Virus record (IMG/VR): IMGVR_UViG_3300025118_000105
Location: 1-28,159 of that record
DNA length: 28,159 nucleotides
From: a virus
Reading direction: 5' to 3' (one strand)
A model generated the notes under the pieces. That model worked only from the letters and a program-made list of their open reading frames with translations. It had not been told where the DNA came from and did no database searches. Position numbers and translations under genes: made by a program. Shown piece after piece: positions 9,701-18,855 of this stretch; the stretch's first letter is position 1; the number at the start of each line of letters is the position of its first letter.

Positions 9701-12700
9701 CGTCGAGAACCAATACCTCCACGCATCAAAGCAACAACTTCCAGAGATGGTATTCGGAGACGATAACATCCGAGTTCTATCACAAGAAGAGACAGAGGTG
9801 TTTACAAAGGAAACTCGCCCAACAAGCACCTATTATTCGTTCGAGAAGAGTATGTATCAAGTCATCTCCGACGAGATCATCAACTACTTCGGCTCCATCG
9901 TTGACTTCAACAACTTAGTCGGAGAACCAAAGAACAGATACCGCCAAGAATACAAGGGACTGAAGCACATCCGTCAGTTCTTCTTCGAGAGAGTCGGCAA
10001 CACACCAGACTTAGACAAGTTCGTCAACTACTACAAGTGGATAGACGCGACACTCGAAGAGATGCTTATGCAACTCACACCAGCATCCGCAAGACACAGC
10101 GACGGCATCGACAACATCGTCGAAAGCCACATCCTTGAGCGAAACAAATATTGGAACAAGTTCCCGACACTAACTCAGCACGCATCAACAGAAGGTGGAG
10201 CAGAGAACACAACTGCTCTCCCATCTTGGAAGCACGCCCATCGCCCCATCTCAAACTTAGAAAACGAGAACTGCGAATACTGGAACGACTTTGCCGAGAG
10301 AACAGACGCTCCAATAAGTAGCGGAGACGCAGGAGTTGACGCAAGCAGAACAGCAATACTAAACGCCAAACTCCAAACCACGAACAGAAGCTACACTTCA
10401 CCTCAAAGAAACAGTGTAGAACTAAACCCAGCAATCCGAGGTGGAGTAAACTACTCGTCAGCAAAGAAAACAGACTTGTATCGTGGAATAAACATGCCAC
10501 ATGGTCCAATGACAAGTATGGGGCTTCCAAAGAATGTTCTGTTTATGGAAGGAACAGACGTAAAGTCTCTCCCAGATTGCAACGACGACATCCCAGCAAA
10601 GAGAAAGATGTCATTTGGAACACGAGACGGCAGAACATATGACGGAGGCATAACTGACGGCATAACAGGCGAAATAGCAGCACCATTCAATATTTACAGC
10701 GCATCAGCGGGAATGGGTGGATATAACTCATCAGTTCAAAGCGGATTCCACGCAGGCGTCCAAATAACAAACTTACACAATGACTCCTATGGAGATGTCG
10801 CAGAAGTTCCAATGCAGGGAACATTCACCGAAGTGAACGTAGGTGGACACCAATCACGCCACATATCACTAAACGACGGAACCGACAACCAATACAACCG
10901 CCCCGAGAGTTGGAGACTTCTTGTCGGAACAGCGTCAATAGGACTCACAGGTCCAGACTATGGCGGTCCATACCCAGATCCAACTCGTCAAAGAGCATGG
11001 TTCTTCCGAGAAGAGACAGCAAAACGCCCAGTCAACATCAAAAACATCAAACAAGCAGACGGAGTTCTCGCAAACTACAACAAGACTTACGAAATAGTTC
11101 AGACATCTGGACGAAGCACTAACAACCTTTGGTTAGGAAATCACACAGCCTCTCTCCTCCCAGAAAGATACGCCACAGACTTCCCTCAAACAACAAATGT
11201 TCACACAATGGTTGGAGTTAGACCTTACTCAGGAAACTTCTCCCGTGGAAATACATTTATACCAGGAGCCAATGTCCTCTCGGTAGCAGAAAATGTAAAA
11301 GCATTGAGAAGAGTTGGAAACAGGTTCTTCCCCCATAAGACAGCAACTCCCGAGAAAAGAACAATATTCCCTCTCCCCGACAGAGGCGTCCAAGATGCCG
11401 TAATAGTTGAACGCTTCTCAGCACCAGGTGGTCCAGAGATAAACTCACTCGGCTTCCTTGACGTAATGGCGGCAGAGAAATCAGTCTACAATGCCCTCCC
11501 TTGGAGAAACCTTTCCGTATTAGGTTCAGGTTCAGGCGAAGATGTCCAAGCTTTCGTCACTAACGATACAATCAAAGTGAACGATCACCTCGGACACCGA
11601 CGAGGACTAAGAACTCTAACCTCACTCCACGCAGGTCCATTCGGTTCTGACGCCACATACGGCAGCATTGTCTCATCACGCTATTCCGAATTTCCATCAT
11701 TCCACAAGATAAACAGAAACGCCTTGTTAAGAATGGAAGGAGAAGAGGGCTCATATACAACAGCGTCATCTTACGACAACTGGAGCATCCAGCACGCCAT
11801 CCCGCAAAACGACTCCCAATACTCTTGGATTACTGGCTCATTATCAGAAGGCGTAACCGCTTTCGGACACGGCACAACACCGACATTTGTATCCTCATCC
11901 ATGCCCGACTATTCAGGAAGCTATACTAAAGATCCAACAGTTGGATCTACAACAGTTCATGAACTGCCGCCAGTTGATTTCGTTGGATTGAACAGCGTTG
12001 TACATGATGCTGTTGGAACTGAGTTTAACATTTTATCATCATCGGGAGGAACTATAGTGTCATATGATGGAGGACTGGTTCCAGAAGGCGTTCTCTTTGT
12101 CAACACAATTGCTTCAAACATCAGTTTCAACGCCCTAATGCTTCATCGCAACGGTGCATACGGATACCCTTCTTGGAAGCAAATAGACAACCGCTACCAC
12201 CCTCTCGTTAGAAATATGCGCGAGAACAACACAGTATCAATAATAGATCCTGAGACAACAAGGGAAGTAACCCGCAGAAAGTCTGGATACCTCGGATACA
12301 AGTGGAGCCCAACTCCAGCAAACGATGGCGACATATTCGGAATCCTAGATCAATATAATGTCACAACAGACAGATCAGTTCTCAGCTACAGAGAACCAGC
12401 GATAGTCCAAAGATACGCTCCGCTAAAACTCCAAGTTGATATGGAGATAGGCGGAAAGATAGAATCAGTAACTATTGACGCTACTTATGCCAACGAAAAA
12501 TCGCACTTCTCCAACTCCAAGCTTGACATGAATCTCAACTTGTACAACTACGGCGAGAGCGGAGCAGACTTAGTATTAGGCTCACTCGCAGACGGAACAT
12601 TAGTCGGAGACTTAAAAAGTATAAAATACACAGAAACTGTCTATCCTAAAGCAATAAACACTTATCTATCTAAAATCCGAAGCAGAACCGAATATGTCTG

Positions 12701-15611
12701 CCCATTCTGGCGTGACGCACGAAGCGACAGGGCAGAAGAAAATGCTGTAGGAGCAATGGGAAATATTATCCCATCTCAGAGTATGTGGAATCTCGACGGA
12801 CGCCTAGATCCAGATGATACAGCAACAGTAGCATCGGAAGGAGGAACAGAAGGTGTTCTACAAAATTCCTATAACACAGTTCACAGCCGTCCAGGTCCAA
12901 CAGCGGGATGTCCTCTCGTCGCTGGTTCCGTGGCGGACATAACTGCCTCTGCGACATATACAAGACGACACACTAACGCAGCCCCCGCTACGGCGCTTCC
13001 GTTCTCATCGTTCATAACGAATTCATCTGGTGGCATTATACCATTCTCTGGCGATGCTCCGTGGGACACCGCAGCACAATCTGGAAAGACTCCATTCTAC
13101 GACTCGTATGGAGAATACGTGGAGAACATGAGACTCAAGGGCAAAGACTATTCCATAGTCCCTGAATACAGAATGAGCGATAGGATAGAAGATTATCTCA
13201 TAAACGGAGTCAATCCGTTTGAAGATTCTGCGTTATTCAGCATTACAGGCGCTGTTTCTGCCTCGTCATCTACTACCGACAACTTCTATACAGTCTACAG
13301 TCACTCTGATTTCATGAAATATTTTGATGTAGTTGAGAGTGAAGCAGAACAACAAGCGGGAATGAAGGCAACAGATATAACAGTTAAATGTAAGGCACTT
13401 CTAAAACTACTGCCATACGACGGATTCTACCCAGCAACAAGGACTGTGCAGATGGCGACATTGTTTTCGTCATCGTATGGAGAACATGTTTCCAGTTCTG
13501 CATCTAGTTCTGTCGGTGGTGTTCAAGAGAATGGAGCAGGTTCTTTCCGCCCCTTCCTAACTCCTGTCTTCGCACCTGGTATTGTCTACAATACTGTGAA
13601 ATCAGGATTAGCGGTAGATTTCCCCATCATGACAGGTGCTTACAGTATCACCTCTTCAACTAATCAGGAAAGTTGGTATATAAAAGAGGATAATTTCCAC
13701 TCTAGGGTGCCGTTTGAGGCAATAATTGAACCCCAAGTATATCTGAAAAATACTACACTAGCAGACATGGAACCGCACCCATCTGCATCTATTGGAGGAT
13801 ATACTGGGGAAGCTTTGGCAGAATGGAACGGAGCAGGTGACAATAGGTATAAACTAGCTATGAATAATTTCTTAGCAGAGACGCCAGAGTTTTTCTTGAA
13901 AAATGGAACATTTACTTCATTCTTTTCTGACACAGAAGAGAATTTTAATGTCGCCGAGGCAGGCACTACTTATAAAATGAGAGTAGTTCTGAGAAAATCT
14001 CACAACGGCTCTGGCTCCGCTGGGCATCCTCAAATTGCAGACGGGCAAGAAACAATATGTATGTACTCTCGCCCAACAGCATTCGGTCCTCCATCGTTCG
14101 GGTGTATTTCTGGCAATGGCGGCTCTCAAAATGGATACAACGCTCCATTCACGCCCCCTTACTATGATGGCTCTGCAAGAGCGATATTGGAGTTTACTCC
14201 AACGGAAACCAAGAAACACACCCTTGAGGAGATACTATCTCAAACGACTGCCTCATATTCCAGATACCTAGATTTAGACGACTGCACCGACTCAGGAGAA
14301 GGTCCACAAACTCAATTTAGAGTTAATGATAACGCTGTTCAAGTGTCTGCTTCAGTAAATCTATTTGGAACAACTCTCGGACTTCAAGATTTATTAAAAT
14401 ACGAAGGGGTAAACCTTTCAACTCAAGAGAGCAGATGGTGTATCCAAACAAAATTCGAGACACCAATATTAAACTTCGTCGATGCTTCCGCTTCCGCTAC
14501 GCCAATTACAGATACTGGAGATTGTAAAGGCGGCATCAGAACCCGCCCATACGGGATGTGGCATCAATACGGACGCCTCCCGCAAGGTGACGAGGGAATT
14601 TATATGGAGCTTGATAACTTTTCAAGCGAAAACAGCCCATCTTTAGCTGACTTGGTTGGATTCAGTAAGACGTCCGAAAGACTCGGGCAAGTCGCCTCCT
14701 CCAAAACCATTAGCGAAGCGGTCGTCGCAGTCCCATTCATAGAAGTTGAGAACTCTCGTCAGTTCTTCGATGTAACAGTCGGAGAAACAATGAGCGACTC
14801 GGTAACAAAAATGGTAGACGCAATGAGTAGATTCGTATTCCCTCCGAGTATGGACTTCGTAAGTAACCCAGAAGATGTAAATCCGTTCGCGATGTATGTC
14901 TTTGAGTTTGAGCATCAGTTGAGTCAACAAGATTTGACTGATATCTGGCAGAACTTACCTCCACGCATTGGACGAGCGTTTGACACTACAACCCCATTAG
15001 ACTCTTCCGAGATAGTGCAAGAGAAACAAGTGACTCACTCTCTCGTATGCGGAGAGCTTTTAGAAAAAGCCGACGCCAAGCTTCAATGGATGATTTTCAA
15101 AGTAAAACAAAGGGCTCAGACAAACTACTGGGATAAAACAGTAGCAACCAATCCAACACTTACAGATCCAGACAAGTCTGGTTTAGTCGTCACGACGATG
15201 CCAAAAATCGCACTCCCGACAGCAGGCGCTGGAGGAGTGCTAAAAGACAATACCAAGGAATACAACTATAATTGGCCTTATGATTTCTTCTCTCTCGTAG
15301 AACTAGTAAAGATAGACGAAGAGATAGGATTCACAAAGGACAAAGTTTCAGGAACCGATACTCTAAGAGAATTAGCAGACGCACTTGTGATGTCCAATGC
15401 AGCTTCGTCGCTCGGCGCAGTAAATACTAAAACAGATATAGCGATAAGAGAGACTAATTTATCTGATTTGACAAAATCGTCGAAAGGCACATCAGAAAAC
15501 GCTCAGGCGGGTTCCGTCCAAGAGTTCATCGCAACTGATGGCAAGGCAACGCTCACTTCTTTTCCCAGTAGTGTTCCAGATAAAATGTCAACTACTAACA
15601 AACTAAAATAA
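6789..15611 (+). CDS. Giant 2940-residue tail/baseplate protein with LamG-like domains and a wedge-like core
   Basis: One uninterrupted frame starts at ATG 6789 with AGAGGAA just upstream, 1 nt after the previous stop. A first LamG/concanavalin-like region lies at about residues 186-385, with Val-Glu-Phe-Trp at its start and Leu-Asp-Glu-Phe-Arg-Phe-Trp plus Ile-Gly-Arg-Tyr-Trp near its end. Residues 471-606 look like a tail-wedge core: a Pro-Ser-Trp-Ile-Ile helix, Phe-Asp-Asn, then Asp-Ile-Tyr-Lys-Ser-Lys-Gly-Thr and a Leu-Ile-Arg-Cys-Phe-Gly motif, as in P2 gpI-type proteins. A second LamG-like region covers about 679-880. Helical segments (1031-1060 and 1112-1128) precede a long beta-rich, Gly/Ser-rich remainder. 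An aromatic motif, Gly-Ala-Tyr-Gly-Tyr-Pro-Ser-Trp-Lys, sits near residue 1789. The gene follows gp25, gp6 and a decoration gene, so a gp7/gpI-equivalent wedge subunit fused to surface-binding domains is my inference. Exact function is unproven. Codon usage is patchy around 11930-12110 and 13230-14200. Confidence 0.85.
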   Translation: MSNEDKRANQVVSSKNLSGLDVESSEYVAEFLEDANRVEPHVDFGKPENFAKYGSAQEYYDQALKWIYNEYPYDGSLKEKLEWKNNSTLLDTYIFDNRYPKTTGYVTLTSDGYNGTSVTADGYGTTTTDEYISFQGGPHTTYDSLTGVTLKEVFDSKSNVWDDTVTSSAGAVDATRESNLKCDIDEGVTVEFWLQTGSIDASVTEKQVVFDLWNGIDYDDADLSASYGRIRIELTSSVGSPFLVTVMSGTTGYSQESIGSGLDQDTLSSWKHCAFSFASGSTGDIVTKFYQNGTLNDTLTTGSNIGEILNPIEARLGALITEPSGSSAPAGSGKLSGSLDEFRFWKTRRTSKEIGRYWFTSNLGGGTNTDDANLDLGVYYKFNEGITTNDTTDASILDYSGRISNGTWEGYPGSSARSTSSAIDAASAGTEDKDPIIHSIHPEIAALATELQGSGSVWDYENNSSLFYTMPSWIIDEDEGNGDRGDLKILTQIMGSYFDNTDLLIGELPKLNVASYPSSSTQGELYKPYPYAQTALRSHGLTAPELFSNSSVLEYYANRSETQEYEKDIHDVKNLIYNNIFNNLTDIYKSKGTEKAFRNLIRCFGVDDSLIRINSYADNNTYKFETKYRTDSHKTKAVNFNHVDRFGGTVYQNSSSGDSNTVSFISGSDSAAYEDGFPITIETEVVFPKKIGSSEEHADTQEFPHLSASLFGMHTANDADAADMTWASSDDAEFQVFAARDTLYSKDAKFVMSSSVLGEIETDYYLDTYNNSKWNFAVRLKPHGYPHSFASGALDAANDYTVEFYGVNYIADRKMNEFSLSGSVSKTLAESFLTAPKRLFVGAHRTNYTGSVLQKSDVKTTSLRYWMDYLDDTAIKYHALDPSNFGHPRPNRGAYLLESDLPDLEVPEIETLALFWDFDGVTTSDTDGEFVVSDISSGSVADSSRYGWLGNILKMQHTGKGFDFPESDTDVVENQYLHASKQQLPEMVFGDDNIRVLSQEETEVFTKETRPTSTYYSFEKSMYQVISDEIINYFGSIVDFNNLVGEPKNRYRQEYKGLKHIRQFFFERVGNTPDLDKFVNYYKWIDATLEEMLMQLTPASARHSDGIDNIVESHILERNKYWNKFPTLTQHASTEGGAENTTALPSWKHAHRPISNLENENCEYWNDFAERTDAPISSGDAGVDASRTAILNAKLQTTNRSYTSPQRNSVELNPAIRGGVNYSSAKKTDLYRGINMPHGPMTSMGLPKNVLFMEGTDVKSLPDCNDDIPAKRKMSFGTRDGRTYDGGITDGITGEIAAPFNIYSASAGMGGYNSSVQSGFHAGVQITNLHNDSYGDVAEVPMQGTFTEVNVGGHQSRHISLNDGTDNQYNRPESWRLLVGTASIGLTGPDYGGPYPDPTRQRAWFFREETAKRPVNIKNIKQADGVLANYNKTYEIVQTSGRSTNNLWLGNHTASLLPERYATDFPQTTNVHTMVGVRPYSGNFSRGNTFIPGANVLSVAENVKALRRVGNRFFPHKTATPEKRTIFPLPDRGVQDAVIVERFSAPGGPEINSLGFLDVMAAEKSVYNALPWRNLSVLGSGSGEDVQAFVTNDTIKVNDHLGHRRGLRTLTSLHAGPFGSDATYGSIVSSRYSEFPSFHKINRNALLRMEGEEGSYTTASSYDNWSIQHAIPQNDSQYSWITGSLSEGVTAFGHGTTPTFVSSSMPDYSGSYTKDPTVGSTTVHELPPVDFVGLNSVVHDAVGTEFNILSSSGGTIVSYDGGLVPEGVLFVNTIASNISFNALMLHRNGAYGYPSWKQIDNRYHPLVRNMRENNTVSIIDPETTREVTRRKSGYLGYKWSPTPANDGDIFGILDQYNVTTDRSVLSYREPAIVQRYAPLKLQVDMEIGGKIESVTIDATYANEKSHFSNSKLDMNLNLYNYGESGADLVLGSLADGTLVGDLKSIKYTETVYPKAINTYLSKIRSRTEYVCPFWRDARSDRAEENAVGAMGNIIPSQSMWNLDGRLDPDDTATVASEGGTEGVLQNSYNTVHSRPGPTAGCPLVAGSVADITASATYTRRHTNAAPATALPFSSFITNSSGGIIPFSGDAPWDTAAQSGKTPFYDSYGEYVENMRLKGKDYSIVPEYRMSDRIEDYLINGVNPFEDSALFSITGAVSASSSTTDNFYTVYSHSDFMKYFDVVESEAEQQAGMKATDITVKCKALLKLLPYDGFYPATRTVQMATLFSSSYGEHVSSSASSSVGGVQENGAGSFRPFLTPVFAPGIVYNTVKSGLAVDFPIMTGAYSITSSTNQESWYIKEDNFHSRVPFEAIIEPQVYLKNTTLADMEPHPSASIGGYTGEALAEWNGAGDNRYKLAMNNFLAETPEFFLKNGTFTSFFSDTEENFNVAEAGTTYKMRVVLRKSHNGSGSAGHPQIADGQETICMYSRPTAFGPPSFGCISGNGGSQNGYNAPFTPPYYDGSARAILEFTPTETKKHTLEEILSQTTASYSRYLDLDDCTDSGEGPQTQFRVNDNAVQVSASVNLFGTTLGLQDLLKYEGVNLSTQESRWCIQTKFETPILNFVDASASATPITDTGDCKGGIRTRPYGMWHQYGRLPQGDEGIYMELDNFSSENSPSLADLVGFSKTSERLGQVASSKTISEAVVAVPFIEVENSRQFFDVTVGETMSDSVTKMVDAMSRFVFPPSMDFVSNPEDVNPFAMYVFEFEHQLSQQDLTDIWQNLPPRIGRAFDTTTPLDSSEIVQEKQVTHSLVCGELLEKADAKLQWMIFKVKQRAQTNYWDKTVATNPTLTDPDKSGLVVTTMPKIALPTAGAGGVLKDNTKEYNYNWPYDFFSLVELVKIDEEIGFTKDKVSGTDTLRELADALVMSNAASSLGAVNTKTDIAIRETNLSDLTKSSKGTSENAQAGSVQEFIATDGKATLTSFPSSVPDKMSTTNKLK

Positions 15612-15625
15612 ACCCCAAGGAAGCC

Positions 15626-15633
15626 TATTTAAT
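15626..15633 (+). promoter_or_regulatory. Candidate late-promoter box (TATTTAAT) 5 nt before a start codon
   Basis: This box sits in the 27-nt gap after the giant gene. It ends 5 nt before ATG 15639. The only Shine-Dalgarno-like sequence (AAGGAAG, 15617-15623) is 15 nt from the ATG and upstream of the box. If the box acts as a -10 element, transcription would begin at or next to the start codon (leaderless). Confidence 0.3.
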
Positions 15634-15638
15634 ACAGC

Positions 15639-16664
15639 ATGGAATTTTTTAACAAGAAAGAAGAAGTCTTAGACTTGCAGCTAACCCAGTATGGTAAGTA
15701 TCTATTATCAATTGGAAAACTGAACCCTGCGTATTACACTCTCCACGACGACAATGTTATCTACGACCGTCAATTTTCTAATAGCTCTTCTGCGGAAATA
15801 CAAAATGAGGCGAGAGTAAGAATACAATCAGATACTCCAATCCTAAAGACGCAATATAACTTCGTATCTCTAGACTCTATGCAATCAAAAGATCCAGAAT
15901 TCCAAGACGACAAGGAAAGAACTGGCATAATGGCTCGCCCCCTCGCCACATCAAACCTCGGTTCGGACAAGATACCATCGTGGAACATAAACACGCTCGG
16001 CGGAACATTGTTGACAGGAAGCACTACTCCGACGACAGTAGCATCTGGTTCGTCAATAGTTCAAGAGATTCCTCAAATAGGTGCCGAGGTGACATATTAT
16101 ATAACCCCAGTGACGATAGATAATACATTTACAGAAGGAGAATTGGAGGAAATAGCTCTTGGACAGGCAGACGGCATACCTCAAGATGTTTTACAAGGAC
16201 TAGATATCACCTTCAGTGTAGAAATGTTACCAGACGGAAGTTCGTTCTCTATTGAACAAGACGACTTGATACTACAGATAGTTGAAGACAATGCACCAAT
16301 GGGAAATGACAACTTTGAAGTCGAGATATTCCAAGTCGAGACAGAAACAGTTGACGACATTGCTACCGAAAAACTCATCCCAATGGTATTCAAAAAAGAA
16401 CCAATACTGATAGTAAACGACATTCTTGTCGATGCAGTCGAAGAAGACGATGTAGAAATAGACTCAACATTCGTAGAATATTACTTCGACTTGGAACTTG
16501 ATGGAGAGATAAGTTCAGATATAATATGTCCAAAACTCGTCAATGCAGACAAAGACATATATAAATACGCATTCAAAGAGTTCGCCTGTCCAGACATTCA
16601 ACCAAACTATCAATATCTAAGTCCGTATTCTCAAAAAGAAACTGACACAGAGTGTGGAGATTAG
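15639..16664 (+). CDS. Acidic virion protein with N-terminal module shared with the 21864 gene
   Basis: The product has 341 residues and is very acidic, with many Asp/Glu runs after residue 160. The first ~45 residues share a pattern with the protein encoded at 21864: Leu-Asp, two residues, Leu-Thr, two residues, Gly-Lys/Arg, Leu, Gly, then Leu, one residue, Asp-Asp and a Tyr. The middle part has Gly/Ser/Thr-rich linkers and predicted beta strands. The C-terminus has a Tyr-Tyr-Phe-Asp-Leu stretch, an Ile-Cys-Pro turn and ends with Glu-Cys-Gly-Asp. I recall this N-terminus from environmental phage virion proteins but cannot name a function. Start choice: ATG 15639 is forced by an in-frame TAA at 15630. 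The ribosome site is poor, and a TATTTAAT box ends 5 nt before the ATG. It follows the giant gene by 27 nt and the next gene starts within 3 nt of its stop. Confidence 0.8.
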   Translation: MEFFNKKEEVLDLQLTQYGKYLLSIGKLNPAYYTLHDDNVIYDRQFSNSSSAEIQNEARVRIQSDTPILKTQYNFVSLDSMQSKDPEFQDDKERTGIMARPLATSNLGSDKIPSWNINTLGGTLLTGSTTPTTVASGSSIVQEIPQIGAEVTYYITPVTIDNTFTEGELEEIALGQADGIPQDVLQGLDITFSVEMLPDGSSFSIEQDDLILQIVEDNAPMGNDNFEVEIFQVETETVDDIATEKLIPMVFKKEPILIVNDILVDAVEEDDVEIDSTFVEYYFDLELDGEISSDIICPKLVNADKDIYKYAFKEFACPDIQPNYQYLSPYSQKETDTECGD

Positions 16665-16666
16665 AT

Positions 16667-17275
16667 ATGACTTGTAAATTATCACCGATAATTAGTGTTG
16701 ATAGTGTTGAACTCGACGTTTCGCCATATGTAAAAGTATCTGTAGTAATCAAAGGCGCGTTCTCTGATCTTCTCAAAGACGGAGAACTGTCTGAATACAT
16801 TAGAGCAGTCTGCATATTGTCAATATACGATCCGAGCAGTGGAGCAATGGTAGCTCCGCCAGAAGCAATTCTCGGAACAAATAAACACTGGGGAGATTTA
16901 GAGTGGTATAACAGCATGGGCTGGGATGCATATCTCCGAGCAGAAAAAGTTCTCCCAACAGACTCCGCTGTGTTTGATATTGACTTATCAGATATAGTAA
17001 GAGCAGGAGAAGTTATAACTCAAGACGACAAAGTTTCGTGGAATAAGACATATCTCTCCTACTTTACCTATATTCAAGTAAACACTCAGCAGATGGCAGA
17101 GGACTTCAATATAGCGATTGCCGACGAGTACAAAGGAATGGCTGGCGATTATGAAACAGGAGTCATAATGATAGGTGGAGTAGTGGTTGATTCCGATGAA
17201 CGCTCGTTCAATGTTCGAGACTTGAGAGAAGTAGTGGAAGAAGAGCCAGTAGATGGAGGTAGTTGTTCCCCATGA
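16667..17275 (+). CDS. Unrecognised protein in the virion gene cluster (202 aa)
   Basis: I do not recognise this protein. ATG 16667 is preferred to GTG 16652 because GGAG at 16656-16659 sits 7 nt before the ATG, and the GTG would overlap the previous gene. The product has 202 residues and reads as a compact alternating beta/alpha protein. It has an N-terminal strand pair (Val-Glu-Leu-Asp-Val and Val-Lys-Val-Ser-Val-Val), a central segment with two Trp around residues 70-80, and an acidic tail ending in Gly-Gly-Ser-Cys-Ser-Pro. There are no membrane segments or signal peptide. Its stop TGA overlaps the next ATG (ATGA at 17272-17275), so the next gene is likely translationally coupled. A structural or assembly role is inferred only from the neighbours. 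Confidence 0.75.
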   Translation: MTCKLSPIISVDSVELDVSPYVKVSVVIKGAFSDLLKDGELSEYIRAVCILSIYDPSSGAMVAPPEAILGTNKHWGDLEWYNSMGWDAYLRAEKVLPTDSAVFDIDLSDIVRAGEVITQDDKVSWNKTYLSYFTYIQVNTQQMAEDFNIAIADEYKGMAGDYETGVIMIGGVVVDSDERSFNVRDLREVVEEEPVDGGSCSP

Positions 17276-18855
17276 CAAAATCTAACTCACATTTCACCGA
17301 CTTAATGATAACCAAAGATATTTCTGGTAACGCAGACTTCATCTTCGGCGTAGATATGGACAGGATGGCAATAGACAACTCGGCATATTCCGCCCTCATA
17401 GCAGACATGGCTGATGTCGCCAAGAGACAAATCGCAGCAAACAGCGAGATATTGTCATTCAACATCAACCGACGACAAGTAAAAAAAGAACTGTCTTTAA
17501 ACTCTCTAGGTAGTCCACAAAAGCCAGAAGTATTTAGCGACGAAACAATATCACATCCAGTGTTAGGCTCTATGAATGAGATGAAAGAAGTGCCGATAAC
17601 AGTATCTGGAGGATCAAGCGGAATAAAATACCTAACAGCATCAGATATAGGACTATCAAATCAGACAGCAGGGACATATCAATATGAACTTTCCATATCA
17701 ATCGTAGATGGTTTCATTCCGACAGTGAATAATCTCCTCAAAAAACTATACAAAACAAGCAGTGAGTTGGACAGATATCTTGCTCTCCTCGACATTCCAG
17801 AGAACTATGACTCAAAAGGACGAAGAGTAAAAATATCAATAAAAAAATCAACAACCGATAGAATGTCTAAATCATATGTCGATGCTATCTCTTATTTTAA
17901 AAATCTGAAAGATATCGATGTAGAATACAAGAGAGCATCCTCTCTGATTGCATCTCGTGGAGCATCGAAGGAGAGCATAGGAACTTTTCAAAAGCGGCTA
18001 AACGCCGTCATAGATAAAGTCGAAAGGTTAATATCTAAGACAGGGACGGGAGTCTCGCCATCCAGCACAACAAATAAAGCCGCAAACTCTGGCTTCTCTA
18101 ATGTTTCGATAGTAGAAATAAAACAGTCGTTCAAAAACACTATAAGCGTCGAATGCAGGGACGATAAATACGTTGACTATTTCAAAGGAAAGGGCAACAT
18201 AGGCGGAGGATTGAACACATATTCCAGCACCGAGGTTAAAAATAGCACACCAGAAACTATTTATACAGAATGTGCGAAGACTCCACTAGAGATGTTACAA
18301 ACAAGAGGAGTGTCACTCTTCGTAAGTCCTTCTTCTGAAGACATTGTGTGCGAGACAGACAAGAAAGAAACAATGAAAACTGAAAAGTATATCGGATCAT
18401 CCGCAATATCAACAGGTGGGTTACTGAAAAACAACTTAAGTCCAATAGATTTATCAACAGTTTCGATAGGAAGTCTCGTGAAGACAATAGATATAAGCGC
18501 AGCAGTGGCACCAATGACATCAAAGCTATCTTCCGCAAGCACTTTTAAGCACTCTGTCAACAATATCACAAAGATACAGACAGATCCTGTGGTAGCTTCA
18601 TGTGCCATTGATGACGCACCAGTCATGTCTTCGCCTATTCTCACTTCTGCTATATCGAGAACAATGGTGCTTGTCGCACCTCAAGCCGCAGATATGGAAA
18701 TGTGTTCAACTGGAGAAGCAATATCTATGCTAAAATCCCTCGAATGGAAACCAATCGAAGAGGTAAGCGGCATAAAGGGGGCAACCATGTTGTGTATGCA
18801 AGATGACGGACAACTTGAAGTGGCGAACGGATTCTTCTTAATGGAGATGAAATAA
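17272..18855 (+). CDS. Unrecognised protein with central helical region (527 aa)
   Basis: I do not recognise this protein. ATG 17272 is chosen over TTG 17263 because GGAGGT at 17255-17260 is 11 nt from the ATG but only 2 nt from the TTG. The N-terminal ~150 residues have mixed strands and a Met/Asp-rich patch. A central region (about residues 150-265) is Lys/Glu/Leu-rich and looks helical, possibly coiled coil. The C-terminal half is rich in Ser, Thr, Ala and Val with several scattered Cys (Glu-Cys, Val-Cys-Glu, Ser-Cys-Ala, Met-Cys). It ends in a short Met/Phe-rich segment, Phe-Phe-Leu-Met-Glu-Met-Lys. The ATGA overlap upstream and TAATG overlap downstream place it in the middle of a coupled gene chain. 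A virion structural role is an inference from context. Confidence 0.76.
   Translation: MTKSNSHFTDLMITKDISGNADFIFGVDMDRMAIDNSAYSALIADMADVAKRQIAANSEILSFNINRRQVKKELSLNSLGSPQKPEVFSDETISHPVLGSMNEMKEVPITVSGGSSGIKYLTASDIGLSNQTAGTYQYELSISIVDGFIPTVNNLLKKLYKTSSELDRYLALLDIPENYDSKGRRVKISIKKSTTDRMSKSYVDAISYFKNLKDIDVEYKRASSLIASRGASKESIGTFQKRLNAVIDKVERLISKTGTGVSPSSTTNKAANSGFSNVSIVEIKQSFKNTISVECRDDKYVDYFKGKGNIGGGLNTYSSTEVKNSTPETIYTECAKTPLEMLQTRGVSLFVSPSSEDIVCETDKKETMKTEKYIGSSAISTGGLLKNNLSPIDLSTVSIGSLVKTIDISAAVAPMTSKLSSASTFKHSVNNITKIQTDPVVASCAIDDAPVMSSPILTSAISRTMVLVAPQAADMEMCSTGEAISMLKSLEWKPIEEVSGIKGATMLCMQDDGQLEVANGFFLMEMK

Noticed and set aside
6789-15611. Diversity-generating retroelement variable region in the giant gene
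   Set aside because: No reverse transcriptase gene, no template-repeat pair and no C-type lectin end were seen in the window; Asn-rich stretches reflect general codon use.
16652-16666. GTG 16652 as the start of the 16667 gene
   Set aside because: It would overlap the previous gene by 13 nt and hide the GGAG ribosome site that is well placed for ATG 16667.
17263-17271. TTG 17263 as the start of the 17272 gene
   Set aside because: GGAGGT is only 2 nt away from it, whereas ATG 17272 gives a usable spacing and the ATGA overlap typical of this cluster.
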